Of a stretch of DNA of 64,000 nt, positions 33,828 through 43,486 are shown piece by piece. Below the pieces are notes generated by a model. It had not been told where the DNA came from and did no database searches. It worked only from the letters and a program-made list of their open reading frames with translations. The stretch is from Candidatus Nitrosopumilus sp. (GTDB taxonomy: Archaea; Thermoproteota; Nitrososphaeria; Nitrososphaerales; Nitrosopumilaceae): positions 1-64,000 of the forward strand of contig JAOTSS010000001.1 of assembly GCA_029864805.1 (NCBI GenBank), given 5' to 3'. A program made the position numbers and the translations under genes. Each line of letters starts with the position of its first letter. Within the stretch, counting starts at the first letter, position 1.

Positions 33828-35081
33828 TTATTTTCTAATCCGTTCTATTCTGATCTTTATCGGCAGGTTCTTTACAACTTTCTCAACCACTATTCTTATT
33901 TTTCCTAATTCTAATTTGTCGCCTTCTTGGGGGATATCTTGTAATTTTTCATGTAATAATCCATTAAGTGTACTATAATCGTCTCCTTCTGGTAATTCCG
34001 ATTTAAAAATTTCATTAATCTCTTCAATTTCTATCTCCCCGGATGTAATGATTGTATCTTTATCGATAGAATGGTAATGAACTGATTGAGGAGAATCTGT
34101 TTCATCTTCAATGTCTCCAATTATCTCTTCAATAAGATCTTCGAGTGTGACTAACCCTTCCACTCCTCCATGCTCGTCAATCACTATCGCCATGTGGGTT
34201 TTTCTACCCTTCATCTCTCTTAGCAGGGAACTGACCATTTTTTCTTGTGATGCAAATACTGGTTCTCTAGAAATTTGCTCCAAAGTTTTCATTTTGTTAT
34301 CTGACTCCATTTCTCTTAACACATCTCTGACATGAATAAATCCCACAATGTCATCATTTGTTTTACCATAAATTGGAATTCTAGAATGTGAGTTTTGATT
34401 AATTATTGGAAGTGCCTCAAACAATAACATTTTTGCAGGAAGTATTTGCATTTTTGTTCTAGGGGTCATAACCGCACGAATTACTGTGTCGTCAAATTCT
34501 AATGCCCTATGAACTAAATCTCGTTCATGAGATTCTAATGCTTCATCTCTGTGACCTTGATCAATAATTCCTTTGATTTCATTTTCAGTCAATGCTGGTG
34601 GATGGTAACCACTTCCAGTAAGTTTGATCATCACACGAGTGATTCTCTCCAAAACCCAGACTACTGGATACGTTACATAACTAAACATTAGTAGAATTCC
34701 GCTTGAACGAAGTGCAACTTTAGTTGCATTTGCATTACAATATGTTTTTGGGGTAACTTCTCCAAAAATAATAATCAAAAAGGTCATAATCCCTACTGCA
34801 ATTCCAAGTCCACTATCTCCAAATAATTTTATTGCGACTACTGTTGCCAACGCAGATGATCCTATGTTTACTAAATTATTGCCAAGATTTACAGCGGACA
34901 TCATCCATCCTGGATTTGATTTAAGTTTTTGAAGTGCTTTGGACCCTCGTCTTTTTTCTTTTACTAATTGTTCTACCGTAGCTTGACTGGTACCTACTAA
35001 TGATACTTCTAATCCACTAAAAAAACCCGATAATCCAATTAAACCTGCTAATGCAGCCAGCTCCAACCATAATTCTACCAT
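33828..35081 (-). CDS. CorC/HlyC-family protein (DUF21 plus CBS pair)
   Basis: A 417-residue protein from the ATG at 35081 (MVELWLELAALAGLIG); an in-frame GTG at 35114 would add 11 codons. Four hydrophobic segments (DUF21/CNNM domain, about residues 5-170) precede two CBS domains (VIRAVMTPRTKMQIL and EQISREPVFAS..., about 200-320) and a C-terminal CorC_HlyC domain. Family members are linked to Mg2+/Co2+ transport. Full length. Confidence 0.9.
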   Translation of the reverse strand: MVELWLELAALAGLIGLSGFFSGLEVSLVGTSQATVEQLVKEKRRGSKALQKLKSNPGWMMSAVNLGNNLVNIGSSALATVVAIKLFGDSGLGIAVGIMTFLIIIFGEVTPKTYCNANATKVALRSSGILLMFSYVTYPVVWVLERITRVMIKLTGSGYHPPALTENEIKGIIDQGHRDEALESHERDLVHRALEFDDTVIRAVMTPRTKMQILPAKMLLFEALPIINQNSHSRIPIYGKTNDDIVGFIHVRDVLREMESDNKMKTLEQISREPVFASQEKMVSSLLREMKGRKTHMAIVIDEHGGVEGLVTLEDLIEEIIGDIEDETDSPQSVHYHSIDKDTIITSGEIEIEEINEIFKSELPEGDDYSTLNGLLHEKLQDIPQEGDKLELGKIRIVVEKVVKNLPIKIRIERIRK

Positions 35082-35231
35082 GATAACATCCTCACAAATA
35101 TTTTCAAAATACACGTAGCACTCATTTAGTTATTTTGCACCATCTTTTGGCTGTAATATTTTTACAAAGCATGGATTTAACTCTTGATATATTAAAAATA
35201 TTCTTTCTTGTCTGTGTGTTAAAAAACAGGC

Positions 35232-36569
35232 TTAATTTTTTGGAGGCTTTGCAAATATATTTTTTGGATTCTGATGATATTCTACTGGCAACATTGCATC
35301 TTTTTGTCTACCTGTAAGAATTCCTACAACAACATCATCTTTCTTGATTATTTCTTCACTGATTAATTTCCTTATTCCAACCACTGATGCTCCAGATGCC
35401 ATCTCACAATCAAATCCATTTAGACCCACAACGGACATTCCGTCAAGCATTTCAGAATCTGAAACAGTGGTTGCTATACCATTTGTAAACTCTAATGCAC
35501 GTAAGCCTTTTAAAATATTTGCAGGCCGTCCAATTTGAATTGCAGTTGCTTTAGTTTTCGGTCGTATTCCTTCTTTATCTAAATGATCATAATACCTAGA
35601 AATTAATTCAGTATTGGGATTTCCTTTATTCCATCTGAGCTCTTCACCATCAAATTTACCATTATACAAATCTGATAATGTACTTGCACCCTCCGAATTT
35701 ATCACAGCTATTCTTGGAATTTTTTTAATCCATCCCCATTCATACAATTCCATGAGTGCTTTTCCACAACTTGAAGTATTTCCCAAAGCTCCTCCAGGAT
35801 AAACAATCCAATCAGGGGATTCCCAGTTAAGATATTCCAATGCTCTAAATGGAATTGTTTTCTGCCCTTCAATTCTAAATGGATTTACTGAGTTTACAGT
35901 ATATCCTTCATGATTCTGTGCATCTTCTAATGATTGTTTTAATGCATCATCAAAATTCCCATCAATTTCTAAAATCTGAGCTCCAAATTGATATGCTTGA
36001 CTTAACTTTCCTGGTGCTATTTGTCCTGCAGGGATGTAGACATCACAATTAATCCCTTCATTTGCCGCAAACATTCCTGCTGATGCAGATGTATTGCCAG
36101 TTGATGCACAAACAATTTTTTTTGCCCCTACCATCTTTGCATGTGTAACAGCTGTTGCCATTCCATTATCCTTGAAGGATCCACTGGGATTGTATCCTTC
36201 AGGCTGTAACCATAAATTTTTAGTTGAGATTTCTATGAACTCTGCGGCTTTTGACATTTGATATGGTTTTGATTGTCTTCCTTCTGCACCATCTAAAGAT
36301 ACTAGATATTTTGAACATTCTTCAAGATTTTCAGTATCTATCTGACAAAAATTTAATAATTCTCTAAATCTCCAAACTCCGCTTTCATTAAAAATACTGC
36401 CTTCTGAATTACGCCTTTTGTAAAATACTTCTTTCAGATCAGTTGAAGGCTTGTTTTTGTATTTTACATCTAATAGATGCCCTTCGGTACATTGCACATT
36501 TGTGCTTTTAATAGGATATTCTAAACCACATTGTGGATTAATACACTTTAGATATGCATCTCCTTGCAT
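35232..36569 (-). CDS. thrC: threonine synthase
   Basis: About 445 residues from the ATG at 36569 (MQGDAYLKCINPQCG); an in-frame start at 36623 is less likely. PLP enzyme converting O-phosphohomoserine to threonine. The N-terminal zinc-ribbon-like stretch (C-x4-C ... C) is typical of archaeal ThrC. PLP lysine lies in NPSGSFKDNGM, phosphate loop in ASTGNTSASAGMFA. Threonine ammonia-lyase at 47 kb is a relative. Confidence 0.93.
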   Translation of the reverse strand: MQGDAYLKCINPQCGLEYPIKSTNVQCTEGHLLDVKYKNKPSTDLKEVFYKRRNSEGSIFNESGVWRFRELLNFCQIDTENLEECSKYLVSLDGAEGRQSKPYQMSKAAEFIEISTKNLWLQPEGYNPSGSFKDNGMATAVTHAKMVGAKKIVCASTGNTSASAGMFAANEGINCDVYIPAGQIAPGKLSQAYQFGAQILEIDGNFDDALKQSLEDAQNHEGYTVNSVNPFRIEGQKTIPFRALEYLNWESPDWIVYPGGALGNTSSCGKALMELYEWGWIKKIPRIAVINSEGASTLSDLYNGKFDGEELRWNKGNPNTELISRYYDHLDKEGIRPKTKATAIQIGRPANILKGLRALEFTNGIATTVSDSEMLDGMSVVGLNGFDCEMASGASVVGIRKLISEEIIKKDDVVVGILTGRQKDAMLPVEYHQNPKNIFAKPPKN

Positions 36570-36674
36570 TGCTCTTTCAAATAAAAGGTGATAATTTAAA
36601 GCAAAGGTGCAGAAAATAAACAAAGCAAATCTGTGTTTCCTAAACTTTAGATTAGATACAACTCAAAATTCATT

Positions 36675-37049
36675 GTGGTTACCTATATCGATCATTTGAA
36701 AAATATCCTGATTCAGGTGCATCAATCATATTCTAATCTCAAAGAAGTAAAAGATAAGCCAGGAGACCTTGAAAATATCAAAAAAGAGATGTTAAAAATA
36801 AGCGGATTTCTAAAAGTTATTACAAATAAAATCGATGTCGAAAAGATCCCATCATCTGATTTCAAACCATTAAAATCCAAATTTCAACAATATTTACAAA
36901 ATTATTCTTTTGAACAAGAAATTGAAACAATGATTCCATTATATTCTGACGATACACATAGAATAAAAAATATGAGATTGAAAATATTAGAAGCCCTAGA
37001 AGATAAAAAAATGATGGACGATGTTGTGAATCTAATTGAAAAAATATGA
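36675..37049 (+). CDS. conserved hypothetical helical protein
   Basis: A 124-residue all-helical protein with a GTG start at 36675. Charged, no cysteines, no motif of a known enzyme. The stop overlaps the ATG of the 37-aa Cys-rich protein (ATGA), so the two are translationally coupled. The pairing suggests a protein plus a small metal-binding partner, but this is inference. Confidence 0.65.
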   Translation: MVTYIDHLKNILIQVHQSYSNLKEVKDKPGDLENIKKEMLKISGFLKVITNKIDVEKIPSSDFKPLKSKFQQYLQNYSFEQEIETMIPLYSDDTHRIKNMRLKILEALEDKKMMDDVVNLIEKI

Positions 37050-37159
37050 CTGACAAAAAGAAATGTATTTTGTGTGGGTGCAAAGATCACAAATTATTTG
37101 GTTGCTCAAGACACATTTCACAAAAATGTAGTTGTTACAAAGAGATCGATAAACCTTAA
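37046..37159 (+). CDS. 37-aa Cys/His-rich microprotein
   Basis: A 37-residue protein starting within the stop of the previous gene (ATGA). It holds six cysteines and two histidines in CILCGCKDHKLFGCSRH and QKCSCYKE, enough for one or two zinc (or FeS) sites. It faces a second protein of the same size and pattern on the other strand (37166-37282). Confidence 0.6.
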   Translation: MTDKKKCILCGCKDHKLFGCSRHISQKCSCYKEIDKP

Positions 37160-37165
37160 AAATTA

Positions 37166-37282
37166 TTATTTTCTTTTAGGACCTGATCTTTCATGAAAAT
37201 TTAAACAACATTTGCATTCTTTTTCACGGCATTCTGATTCGCTATGGTGACCACAAATGCCACATTGACAACTTTTTGACAT
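37166..37282 (-). CDS. 38-aa Cys/His-rich microprotein
   Basis: A 38-residue protein from the ATG at 37282, with seven cysteines and three histidines (CQCGICGHH ... CREKECKCCLNFHE). Same size and Cys/His order as the protein on the opposite strand 7 nt away (37046-37159), so the two may be inverted paralogues. Probable zinc-binding; role unknown. Confidence 0.6.
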   Translation of the reverse strand: MSKSCQCGICGHHSESECREKECKCCLNFHERSGPKRK

Positions 37283-37350
37283 ACCGAGAATAATTTCTTT
37301 AAGAATATAATTTATACCTCAAATTTTTATGAGTTTATAGTCAAATGAGA

Positions 37351-37674
37351 CTATTTTTTCAATTTCGATTTTGATTTCTTTTTAGGTTTTTTTTTCTCTT
37401 CTAACTCTTTTTTAATTTCATCTGCTTTGTTGTTCACGGCTTTGATGATCTCTTGAATAAGTCCATCAAGATCACTGTCCTCTGCTGGGGGTTCCACTGT
37501 GCTTGCAATCTCGTTAATGGTGCTTGAAATTTCGGCACTTACATCTTCAAAGCTTTCGGGGTCTTCATATGCAGCGTTATATAGTGATTTGAGATTATTT
37601 ACGTGACTGATTACTTGTTCCGTTAACACAATTCTGTAGTCTGTTCCATTCACATCAAATTCTTTTGAACTCAT
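37351..37674 (-). CDS. hypothetical acidic/helical protein with Lys-rich tail
   Basis: A 107-residue protein from the ATG at 37674 (MSSKEFDVNGTDYRIVL); a start at 37686 would add four codons. Helical and acidic in the middle (DVSAEISSTINEIAS), ending in a Lys/Ser-rich tail (KKKPKKKSKSKLKK) like those used for nucleic-acid contact. No family recognised. Confidence 0.65.
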   Translation of the reverse strand: MSSKEFDVNGTDYRIVLTEQVISHVNNLKSLYNAAYEDPESFEDVSAEISSTINEIASTVEPPAEDSDLDGLIQEIIKAVNNKADEIKKELEEKKKPKKKSKSKLKK

Positions 37675-37686
37675 GATGTTTTTCAA

Positions 37687-38087
37687 ATTCTTTTGTTTAT
37701 AATGTTTTTCAGATGATCAAAACTAAAAATCATTAATAGGATAAATGTAATAATTTGTTTGATTGGACATATTTATCACACCAAGTATTTTTTGTTATTT
37801 GGATTGAAATCCACTTCAGATTGAGTAATTCTAAACAATAACGAGTCAGATACAAAAAAAACTTTGTACTGAACGTTATCAATCACTGGTTTTTATGCAA
37901 ATAGTAAGCAATATTCTTCAGACATCACTCAACATGTATTTTAAAACAATGTTGGTTCGATATTTATTGGATATGAGATCTTTTCAATACATACAACATA
38001 TCTAAAATTTCTAATAATCTTTGATATTCCTAATAATGAACCTAAATATTCTGAAAATACTGTAATGGCATGATTTTGAAATTAATT
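37687..38087. other. intergenic stretch, no gene supported
   Basis: About 400 nt, AT-rich, no ORF with gene-like content, no hairpin or repeat noticed. Confidence 0.4.
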
Positions 38088-38585
38088 TCACCACAATCTA
38101 CCTTTCTTTTTTAATGTGGATTTAGCATTGCCTGATATTGTTTTTAGTGTGTGAACATCATAATTTGCATTAGTAAAGTTAGATGATGTAAAAATTGCAC
38201 CTTCAAAATTTGTATGTCTAATATTTGCTCCACTTAGATTAACATCACTCAAATCTGCATTTCTCAAATCTGTATAAAATAGGTCTACTCCGTTCATGTC
38301 TGCACCTTGAAGATCAACTCCATACATCTCTGCATTCCATAGTTTTGCATTAGAAAGATTCACACCTCTCATGTCTGCACCTCTTAATTTTACATGAAAT
38401 AAGATAGAATCACTTAGGTCAGCTTCTCTAAGGTCCGTACAACTCAAATCTGCATTATGTATATCTCTATTTTTGAGATTAACTCTACTCATGTTGGAAT
38501 CCGAGAAATTCCTTCCAATCAAATCCTCATAATCAAAATTTACTTTTCTAAGATCTCGTTTACGAAAAACATCTGAAGTATTCAT
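38088..38585 (-). CDS. pentapeptide-repeat protein
   Basis: A 165-residue protein made mostly of pentapeptide repeats of A(D/N)LXX type (DLREADLSDSILFHVKLRGAD...), from about residue 25 to 135, giving a right-handed quadrilateral beta helix. Short non-repeat caps at both ends. Some relatives mimic DNA and protect gyrase; there is no evidence for that here. Confidence 0.85.
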   Translation of the reverse strand: MNTSDVFRKRDLRKVNFDYEDLIGRNFSDSNMSRVNLKNRDIHNADLSCTDLREADLSDSILFHVKLRGADMRGVNLSNAKLWNAEMYGVDLQGADMNGVDLFYTDLRNADLSDVNLSGANIRHTNFEGAIFTSSNFTNANYDVHTLKTISGNAKSTLKKKGRLW

Positions 38586-38656
38586 AACAAATAAAAATTG
38601 GAAATCATGTATTTGAATTTTACATCAATAACTTGTTCTCTTATTGAATTTTAAAT

Positions 38657-39109
38657 TTAAAACACAATATAGTCTAATGCTGCAGCGTCGCTGATTAATC
38701 TGGTATGTTTTGATCCTATCACATAACCATTTTTTACATCACTTGCTGGTATCCATCTATTCGTAGAAGTATAATGTCGTTTTTCTGCTAATTCTCTTTC
38801 AATAGCTTCAATGTCAAATTCTCCTTCTTCAACTTGTTGTGTCGTGAGATGCTTGATGGTAACGAGTATTTTTGTTACTTTAACACGATCTCCAAATTTC
38901 CATTTTGAGGGAGGATTTTCATCAGATACTTCGAGAACTTTGATTTTCATTTGTTTATTTCCAAACGCATCATGACTAATCAATGTCCTCTCATCTGTGA
39001 ATTCTTCAAAACTAATACGTGAGTTCACTTCTGCATCTGAAACTGTCTCTAGTAATGCTTCTGGAATTATGTCCTTTGATTCTACATTAGTTTTTTCTTC
39101 AGACAACAA
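38657..39109 (-). CDS. conserved hypothetical protein
   Basis: A 150-residue acidic protein with a beta-rich middle (KVLEVSDENPPSKWKFGDRVKVTKILVTI) resembling a small OB- or Sm-like barrel, and a C-terminal part (NGYVIGSKHTRLISDAAALDYI). It lies 71 nt before the pentapeptide gene and 47 nt after the Hjc-like gene on the same strand. Not recognised. Confidence 0.65.
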   Translation of the reverse strand: MLSEEKTNVESKDIIPEALLETVSDAEVNSRISFEEFTDERTLISHDAFGNKQMKIKVLEVSDENPPSKWKFGDRVKVTKILVTIKHLTTQQVEEGEFDIEAIERELAEKRHYTSTNRWIPASDVKNGYVIGSKHTRLISDAAALDYIVF

Positions 39110-39156
39110 TTTTATTCGTATTTCATCCTTAAAAAACGATTTGCAATTATGTGTGA

Positions 39157-39729
39157 TTAGGCACTAGTTCTTTGCTTTGTCTTAAAAGGCATTGGACATT
39201 CTTCTAAAAATAATTCTTTTCTCTTACCATCTGTTTTTGCAAAAAATTTACCATCATATGTACAAACACAGTCTGTAATCTCTAAGGATTCATCCCAAAT
39301 CTTAAAAAATTCTCTCAGTTCTCGACTTTCGTATTTGTCAATATCAATTCTTTTCTTTGACAGAAATTTGAATGCCAGCAGTACATTCCTTTTTTTATAA
39401 ATATCGAAAGTCTTAATCCATGACATGCATCTTTCAATTTGATCGGCAGGCACTGGAAGCGATGTACTAGTTCCAGACTTTGCTTCTATTGTAAAAATTG
39501 TACTGTTATCTGTATTCACTGCTAATACGTCAGGTAATGCAACACTTGGAGAACCTAAACGAAAAGCTTTCCACTTGCCAGTGTTATTGAATCGTTTCAC
39601 AATAGTATCTTCCCACTGATATCCTCTTTGTCTTCGTATTCTAGCTGATTTTTGATTGTTTTTTGATGTTTTTTCTGTATCTCTTTGCTTTGTAATTGTA
39701 AGTGATGATGTTTTTCTTCTCATTGACAT
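39157..39729 (-). CDS. hjc: Hjc-like Holliday junction resolvase
   Basis: A protein of about 190 residues; ATG at 39729 or 39723, because the TATA-like CTATATG overlaps an upstream ATG at 39747. The PD-(D/E)xK nuclease motifs of Hjc are visible: GYQWEDTIVKRF (Glu), LGSPSVALPDVLAV (Asp) and TIEAKSG (Glu-Lys). Hjc cuts four-way junctions in recombination. The family core is about 125 residues, so N- and C-terminal extensions are present. Confidence 0.8.
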   Translation of the reverse strand: MSMRRKTSSLTITKQRDTEKTSKNNQKSARIRRQRGYQWEDTIVKRFNNTGKWKAFRLGSPSVALPDVLAVNTDNSTIFTIEAKSGTSTSLPVPADQIERCMSWIKTFDIYKKRNVLLAFKFLSKKRIDIDKYESRELREFFKIWDESLEITDCVCTYDGKFFAKTDGKRKELFLEECPMPFKTKQRTSA

Positions 39730-39942
39730 TTGATTCTGAATATACATATAGAAAAGAAGGTAATTACATAATAACTCAATAAAATATCAGATCGAAGTCA
39801 TTTTTATATCAACATTTTTAAAAATTGTCGAATTATCAGAAATGATTCAGAAATGAGTCTCGGTGGCTTTTGATAAATCAACGATTCTGAAGTCATCGAA
39901 CACTATCTAATCGATAAATACCTGTATTTTTTAGATCTATTG

Positions 39943-40143
39943 ATGACGGAGATTATAATTGAAAAATTATTTGAACAAAGAGATTTTTATCTAAATACTA
40001 TCAAACACTTAGAATTTCAATTAATTCTGGATCCAACCCTAGATGAAGTTCAACACAATGAAAAATTAAAAATTACCACTATGAATGAATTAAAAAAAGT
40101 TGAAGATGAAATTCGATTAATTTTATCTAAAAAAACTCTATAA
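39943..40143 (+). CDS. hypothetical helical protein
   Basis: A 66-residue charged coiled-coil-like protein from the ATG at 39943 (MTEIIIEKLFEQRDFYLN); the TTG at 39940 is in frame. Transcribed in the same direction as the methyltransferase-like gene 41 nt later. Unknown. Confidence 0.55.
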   Translation: MTEIIIEKLFEQRDFYLNTIKHLEFQLILDPTLDEVQHNEKLKITTMNELKKVEDEIRLILSKKTL

Positions 40144-40184
40144 ATCACAATGAGTTTATCTGTATCCTTAATTTTACAAAAACA

Positions 40185-41012
40185 ATGCTGAATAAAATAA
40201 CCTCGAATTTGATTCTAATCAAACAAGAGTTTGCAAAAAATTACACTGGTTGCGCTCACATTCAAGAGGTAATTCCCTCACATCCATCCGAAGAATTTCC
40301 ATTAGATGATAATCATTTGAAAATGCTGCATAATTTTGCAAACAAAAACCCGATTTATCATAATTCGTTCAAACAAGAAATTTCAGGAGTATCGTGTATT
40401 GTTTATGAGGGCGACATAAATGAATACTGGCTAAATAGTATCAAACATGGTACCAGTTGTCAGCCGTTTTATCCTACATGGATAATGTCTGCGTATGTAA
40501 TGTCATTTTTTGCAAAGCAATTAGGATATGTGGAACTGGTGGATATTGGTTCTGGGGATGGCCGAATTGCTTTTTGTGGTTCTCTTCTGGGATTACTTTC
40601 ACATAGTATTGAAATTGACGATGTATTAGTAAAATTACAAGAGACTATCTGTAAATCAACAAATCAAAATTTTGATCCAAGATGTGAAGATGCGTTGGAA
40701 TTTAATTACTCGCAAATCAAATTAAAACATCCTATATTTTTTATCGGAGGACTACCTCAAATGGGAGGCGATGTTTTGGCAACTAATATTATTGATAAAA
40801 TAAATTCAATTTCTGATCTAAAAAATAATACTGGTTTAGTATTTGCTGGAACACATTCCAAAAGACAATTATCTGGTAATCTGGGGAATGGAGGATGGAG
40901 TTCACTTATTGAAAAACACAATCTTGATGTTATTGAGACCATTTCACTTCCAACTGTTTGGACCTTTGATCAGCAAATCGAAACGCCTTACATTTATACA
41001 AAATTCAGATGA
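40185..41012 (+). CDS. class I SAM-dependent methyltransferase-like protein
   Basis: A 275-residue protein with SAM-binding motif I LVDIGSGDGRIAFCG near residue 118, followed by an acidic IEIDDVL (motif II). N-terminal 110 residues are not part of the core and may set substrate choice. Substrate unknown. Overlaps the DUF35 gene on the opposite strand by 8 nt. Confidence 0.78.
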   Translation: MLNKITSNLILIKQEFAKNYTGCAHIQEVIPSHPSEEFPLDDNHLKMLHNFANKNPIYHNSFKQEISGVSCIVYEGDINEYWLNSIKHGTSCQPFYPTWIMSAYVMSFFAKQLGYVELVDIGSGDGRIAFCGSLLGLLSHSIEIDDVLVKLQETICKSTNQNFDPRCEDALEFNYSQIKLKHPIFFIGGLPQMGGDVLATNIIDKINSISDLKNNTGLVFAGTHSKRQLSGNLGNGGWSSLIEKHNLDVIETISLPTVWTFDQQIETPYIYTKFR

Positions 41013-41313
41013 TGTGAAAAAAGTAATTCCCATTAGAAATCCCACATCTTAAAATTTTCACTATTTGTCCAATTTTGGGCATATTGAGTATTTTTGCCAT
41101 GACTCTAATTTCTTTTTCAAATTCAACTAAGCAAAAATATGCTTCATCTTGTCTTGAAAATTCAATAATTTTGCCCTCAAATACCTTCTTTTTTAATAAT
41201 ACTTCTCCAAAACAATAATTGCAAAATTCCGATGGAGGCCAAACAACTTTCATGCATTTGGCACATTCAGGAATGTAAAAATTCCCTAGTGACAATTCTG
41301 TTTCAAAATTCAT
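41005..41313 (-). CDS. DUF35 OB-fold acyl-CoA-binding protein
   Basis: A 102-residue DUF35 protein with a rubredoxin-like zinc motif (C-x2-C in PECAKCMKVVWPPS, then C-x2-C in FCNYC) and an OB-fold (EGKIIEFSRQDEAYF). DUF35 proteins bridge thiolase and HMG-CoA synthase in archaeal mevalonate complexes. Here the partner is the thiolase gene that overlaps its start by 4 nt. Confidence 0.88.
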   Translation of the reverse strand: MNFETELSLGNFYIPECAKCMKVVWPPSEFCNYCFGEVLLKKKVFEGKIIEFSRQDEAYFCLVEFEKEIRVMAKILNMPKIGQIVKILRCGISNGNYFFHII

Positions 41314-42419
41314 TTTTCTAAAATCAGTACTGTTGAGGAAGTGGCAGCGGCTGACATGTTGTGAACTAATCCTACATTGACATTGTCAACTTGTCGATTG
41401 TCTGCTTTTGATTGAAGTTGTTGAGTGATTTCAATAGTTTGAGCTATGCCTGTTGCGCCAAGAGGATGTCCTGATCCAATTAATCCTCCTCTTGGATTTA
41501 TTTTAAAATTATTTGTTTCATGTAGATCTTTTATAGTATTGATACCCTTCCCTAAATTGGAAAAACCTAATGACTCCAATGCAATAGGTTCACAAACAGA
41601 AAATGCGTCATGAATTTCTGCAACGTCAATATCGTTAATAGTTCGATTTGCCATTTTTAATGCTGTGCATCCTGCTAATTTTGTAGATTCCATGGAACTC
41701 AACGAAATATTTTTTGTAAAACCTGCAGATGTTGTCTTTTGACCAATTCCTGTTATCCATACTGATTCATAATTGTTTTCTCTTACAATTTCTTCTGAAG
41801 CAAGAATAACTGATGCACTGCCAGTACATGGTCTTGAACAATCTAATAATCTTATATCTTCTGTTAATCGTTTAGAGTTAACTACGTCTTGTATTGAAAA
41901 AGTTTTATCTGACATTGCATTTGGATTTTCTTTAGCCTGTTTGTGATTCTTTACTGGCACTATTGCTAAGTCTTCATCTGAAATAGAGAATTGGCGCTTG
42001 TATGATTTTGTAAAAATCGATGCCCAAAAAATCGGATGTTTGTATTCTCCTCTAGAATTATCCCATTCTAAAATTTGCCCTGGACTGTCATACCTTTCTG
42101 CCCCTGAAATGAGTACCATATCTGCTAAACCTGATACAATATACGAATATGCTGAAACTATCGAATTTGTACCTGAATTACACAAGCTTTCTACTGAATG
42201 TGCTATCTTAGGCTGAATACCTATCATTTCTGATAAAACCGGAGATAGGTATTTTGAATTGTCGTTTGTAGATACTAACACTGCATTTATGTCATTTCGG
42301 TTAATATGGAGATTATTTTCAAAGAGATTTTTCATGGATTTGAGTAAAACTGATTCTATTTTTTGATCCTCTTTTGTAAATGGTGTAATTCCATATGCAA
42401 TGATTCCTACTTTTTTCAT
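41310..42419 (-). CDS. SCP2-like thiolase/acetyl-CoA acetyltransferase
   Basis: A 369-residue thiolase-superfamily protein from the ATG at 42419 (MKKVGIIAYGITPF), with catalytic Cys in SLCNSGTNSI (near residue 87) and His residues in AEIHDAFSV and SGHPLGATGIAQ. Could make or cleave 3-oxoacyl-CoA. In archaea this type often pairs with DUF35 and HMG-CoA synthase. Here the other operon member is an LLM oxidoreductase, so a role besides the mevalonate path is possible. Confidence 0.85.
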   Translation of the reverse strand: MKKVGIIAYGITPFTKEDQKIESVLLKSMKNLFENNLHINRNDINAVLVSTNDNSKYLSPVLSEMIGIQPKIAHSVESLCNSGTNSIVSAYSYIVSGLADMVLISGAERYDSPGQILEWDNSRGEYKHPIFWASIFTKSYKRQFSISDEDLAIVPVKNHKQAKENPNAMSDKTFSIQDVVNSKRLTEDIRLLDCSRPCTGSASVILASEEIVRENNYESVWITGIGQKTTSAGFTKNISLSSMESTKLAGCTALKMANRTINDIDVAEIHDAFSVCEPIALESLGFSNLGKGINTIKDLHETNNFKINPRGGLIGSGHPLGATGIAQTIEITQQLQSKADNRQVDNVNVGLVHNMSAAATSSTVLILEK

Positions 42420-42420
42420 A

Positions 42421-43386
42421 TTATTCATCCAAAAATGTTTTTTTAAATAAACTAAAAGATTTAGACACATCACCTACAGGGTTAAATTGAACTATTGGTA
42501 AATCAATACCTGAATTTCTAAAGTTTGTAATCTGTTTTCTACATTCTTCAGATGTACCAGCTATTGCAAGAGTTTGTAACATTGAATCCGAAATAAATTC
42601 ATGATTTGATTTGAAACCTGATTTTTTATATTCTTCATATACTTCTTCTGTTTCATTTTTAAAACCATTATTTGCAAGAAAATCTCTATATATTTTTCCT
42701 ACAGATACATAAAATGCCAATGTTTTTTTTGCTCGTTTAATTGCATCATCAGAATCTTCTGCAACACTAGTAATTATTTGGCATGTGACATCTATTTTTT
42801 TACTTGATTGCATTTTTGAAATTGTTTTTTTCATTTCATTTATCGGTCTTAAATAAAAAATCACGCCATCACCCATAGTCCATGCTAAATCCACCATTTT
42901 TTTATTTACAGCTGCTACATAGATTGGAATGGATGATCTTTTTGGCTTAATTAAGAGCGTAAAATTTTTCAAATTAAAAATTTGTCCTTTGAAATTTACT
43001 ACTTTACCTGATAAAATTAACCTAATGATATCTACATATTCTTTCATTCGCTGTAACGGCATTTCAAATTTATTTCCATGAAAATCCTCTACGATGGGCA
43101 AACTGCTTGTTCCAAGACCTAGAACTAATCTTCCATTGGATAATACATCTACAGTCGCTGCACCCATTGCAATCGTTGCAGGGCTTCTTGAGTAAATGTT
43201 GATAATCGATGATCCAATTTTTTGAGTATTTGTTCTATTTGAGATTGTACTGAGCATTGAAAAATTCTCCATACCCCATGTTTCAGGTACCCAGATGGTA
43301 TCTACATTAGTTTTTGAAAGAATTTCTGAGCATTCTAATATGTTATTAATTGATAGTAATGAGCCTAGGCTGCATCCAATACGCAT
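42421..43386 (-). CDS. luciferase-like (LLM) flavin/F420 oxidoreductase
   Basis: A 321-residue TIM-barrel protein of the bacterial-luciferase superfamily, like methylene-tetrahydromethanopterin reductase (Mer): N-terminal SINNILECSEILSKTNVDTIWVPE and LVLGLGTSSLPIVEDFHGN. It uses F420 or FMN. First gene of an operon with a thiolase and a DUF35 protein (stop one base before the thiolase ATG). Substrate unknown. Confidence 0.85.
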   Translation of the reverse strand: MRIGCSLGSLLSINNILECSEILSKTNVDTIWVPETWGMENFSMLSTISNRTNTQKIGSSIINIYSRSPATIAMGAATVDVLSNGRLVLGLGTSSLPIVEDFHGNKFEMPLQRMKEYVDIIRLILSGKVVNFKGQIFNLKNFTLLIKPKRSSIPIYVAAVNKKMVDLAWTMGDGVIFYLRPINEMKKTISKMQSSKKIDVTCQIITSVAEDSDDAIKRAKKTLAFYVSVGKIYRDFLANNGFKNETEEVYEEYKKSGFKSNHEFISDSMLQTLAIAGTSEECRKQITNFRNSGIDLPIVQFNPVGDVSKSFSLFKKTFLDE

Positions 43387-43486
43387 GAAAATATTATGTT
43401 GAATGTATATTCTAGTGTATCTCTTTTAGTAATAAGTTAATTTTCATTGAGGTGGAGTATTATGAGATTAAAAAAGCATTCAAAGT

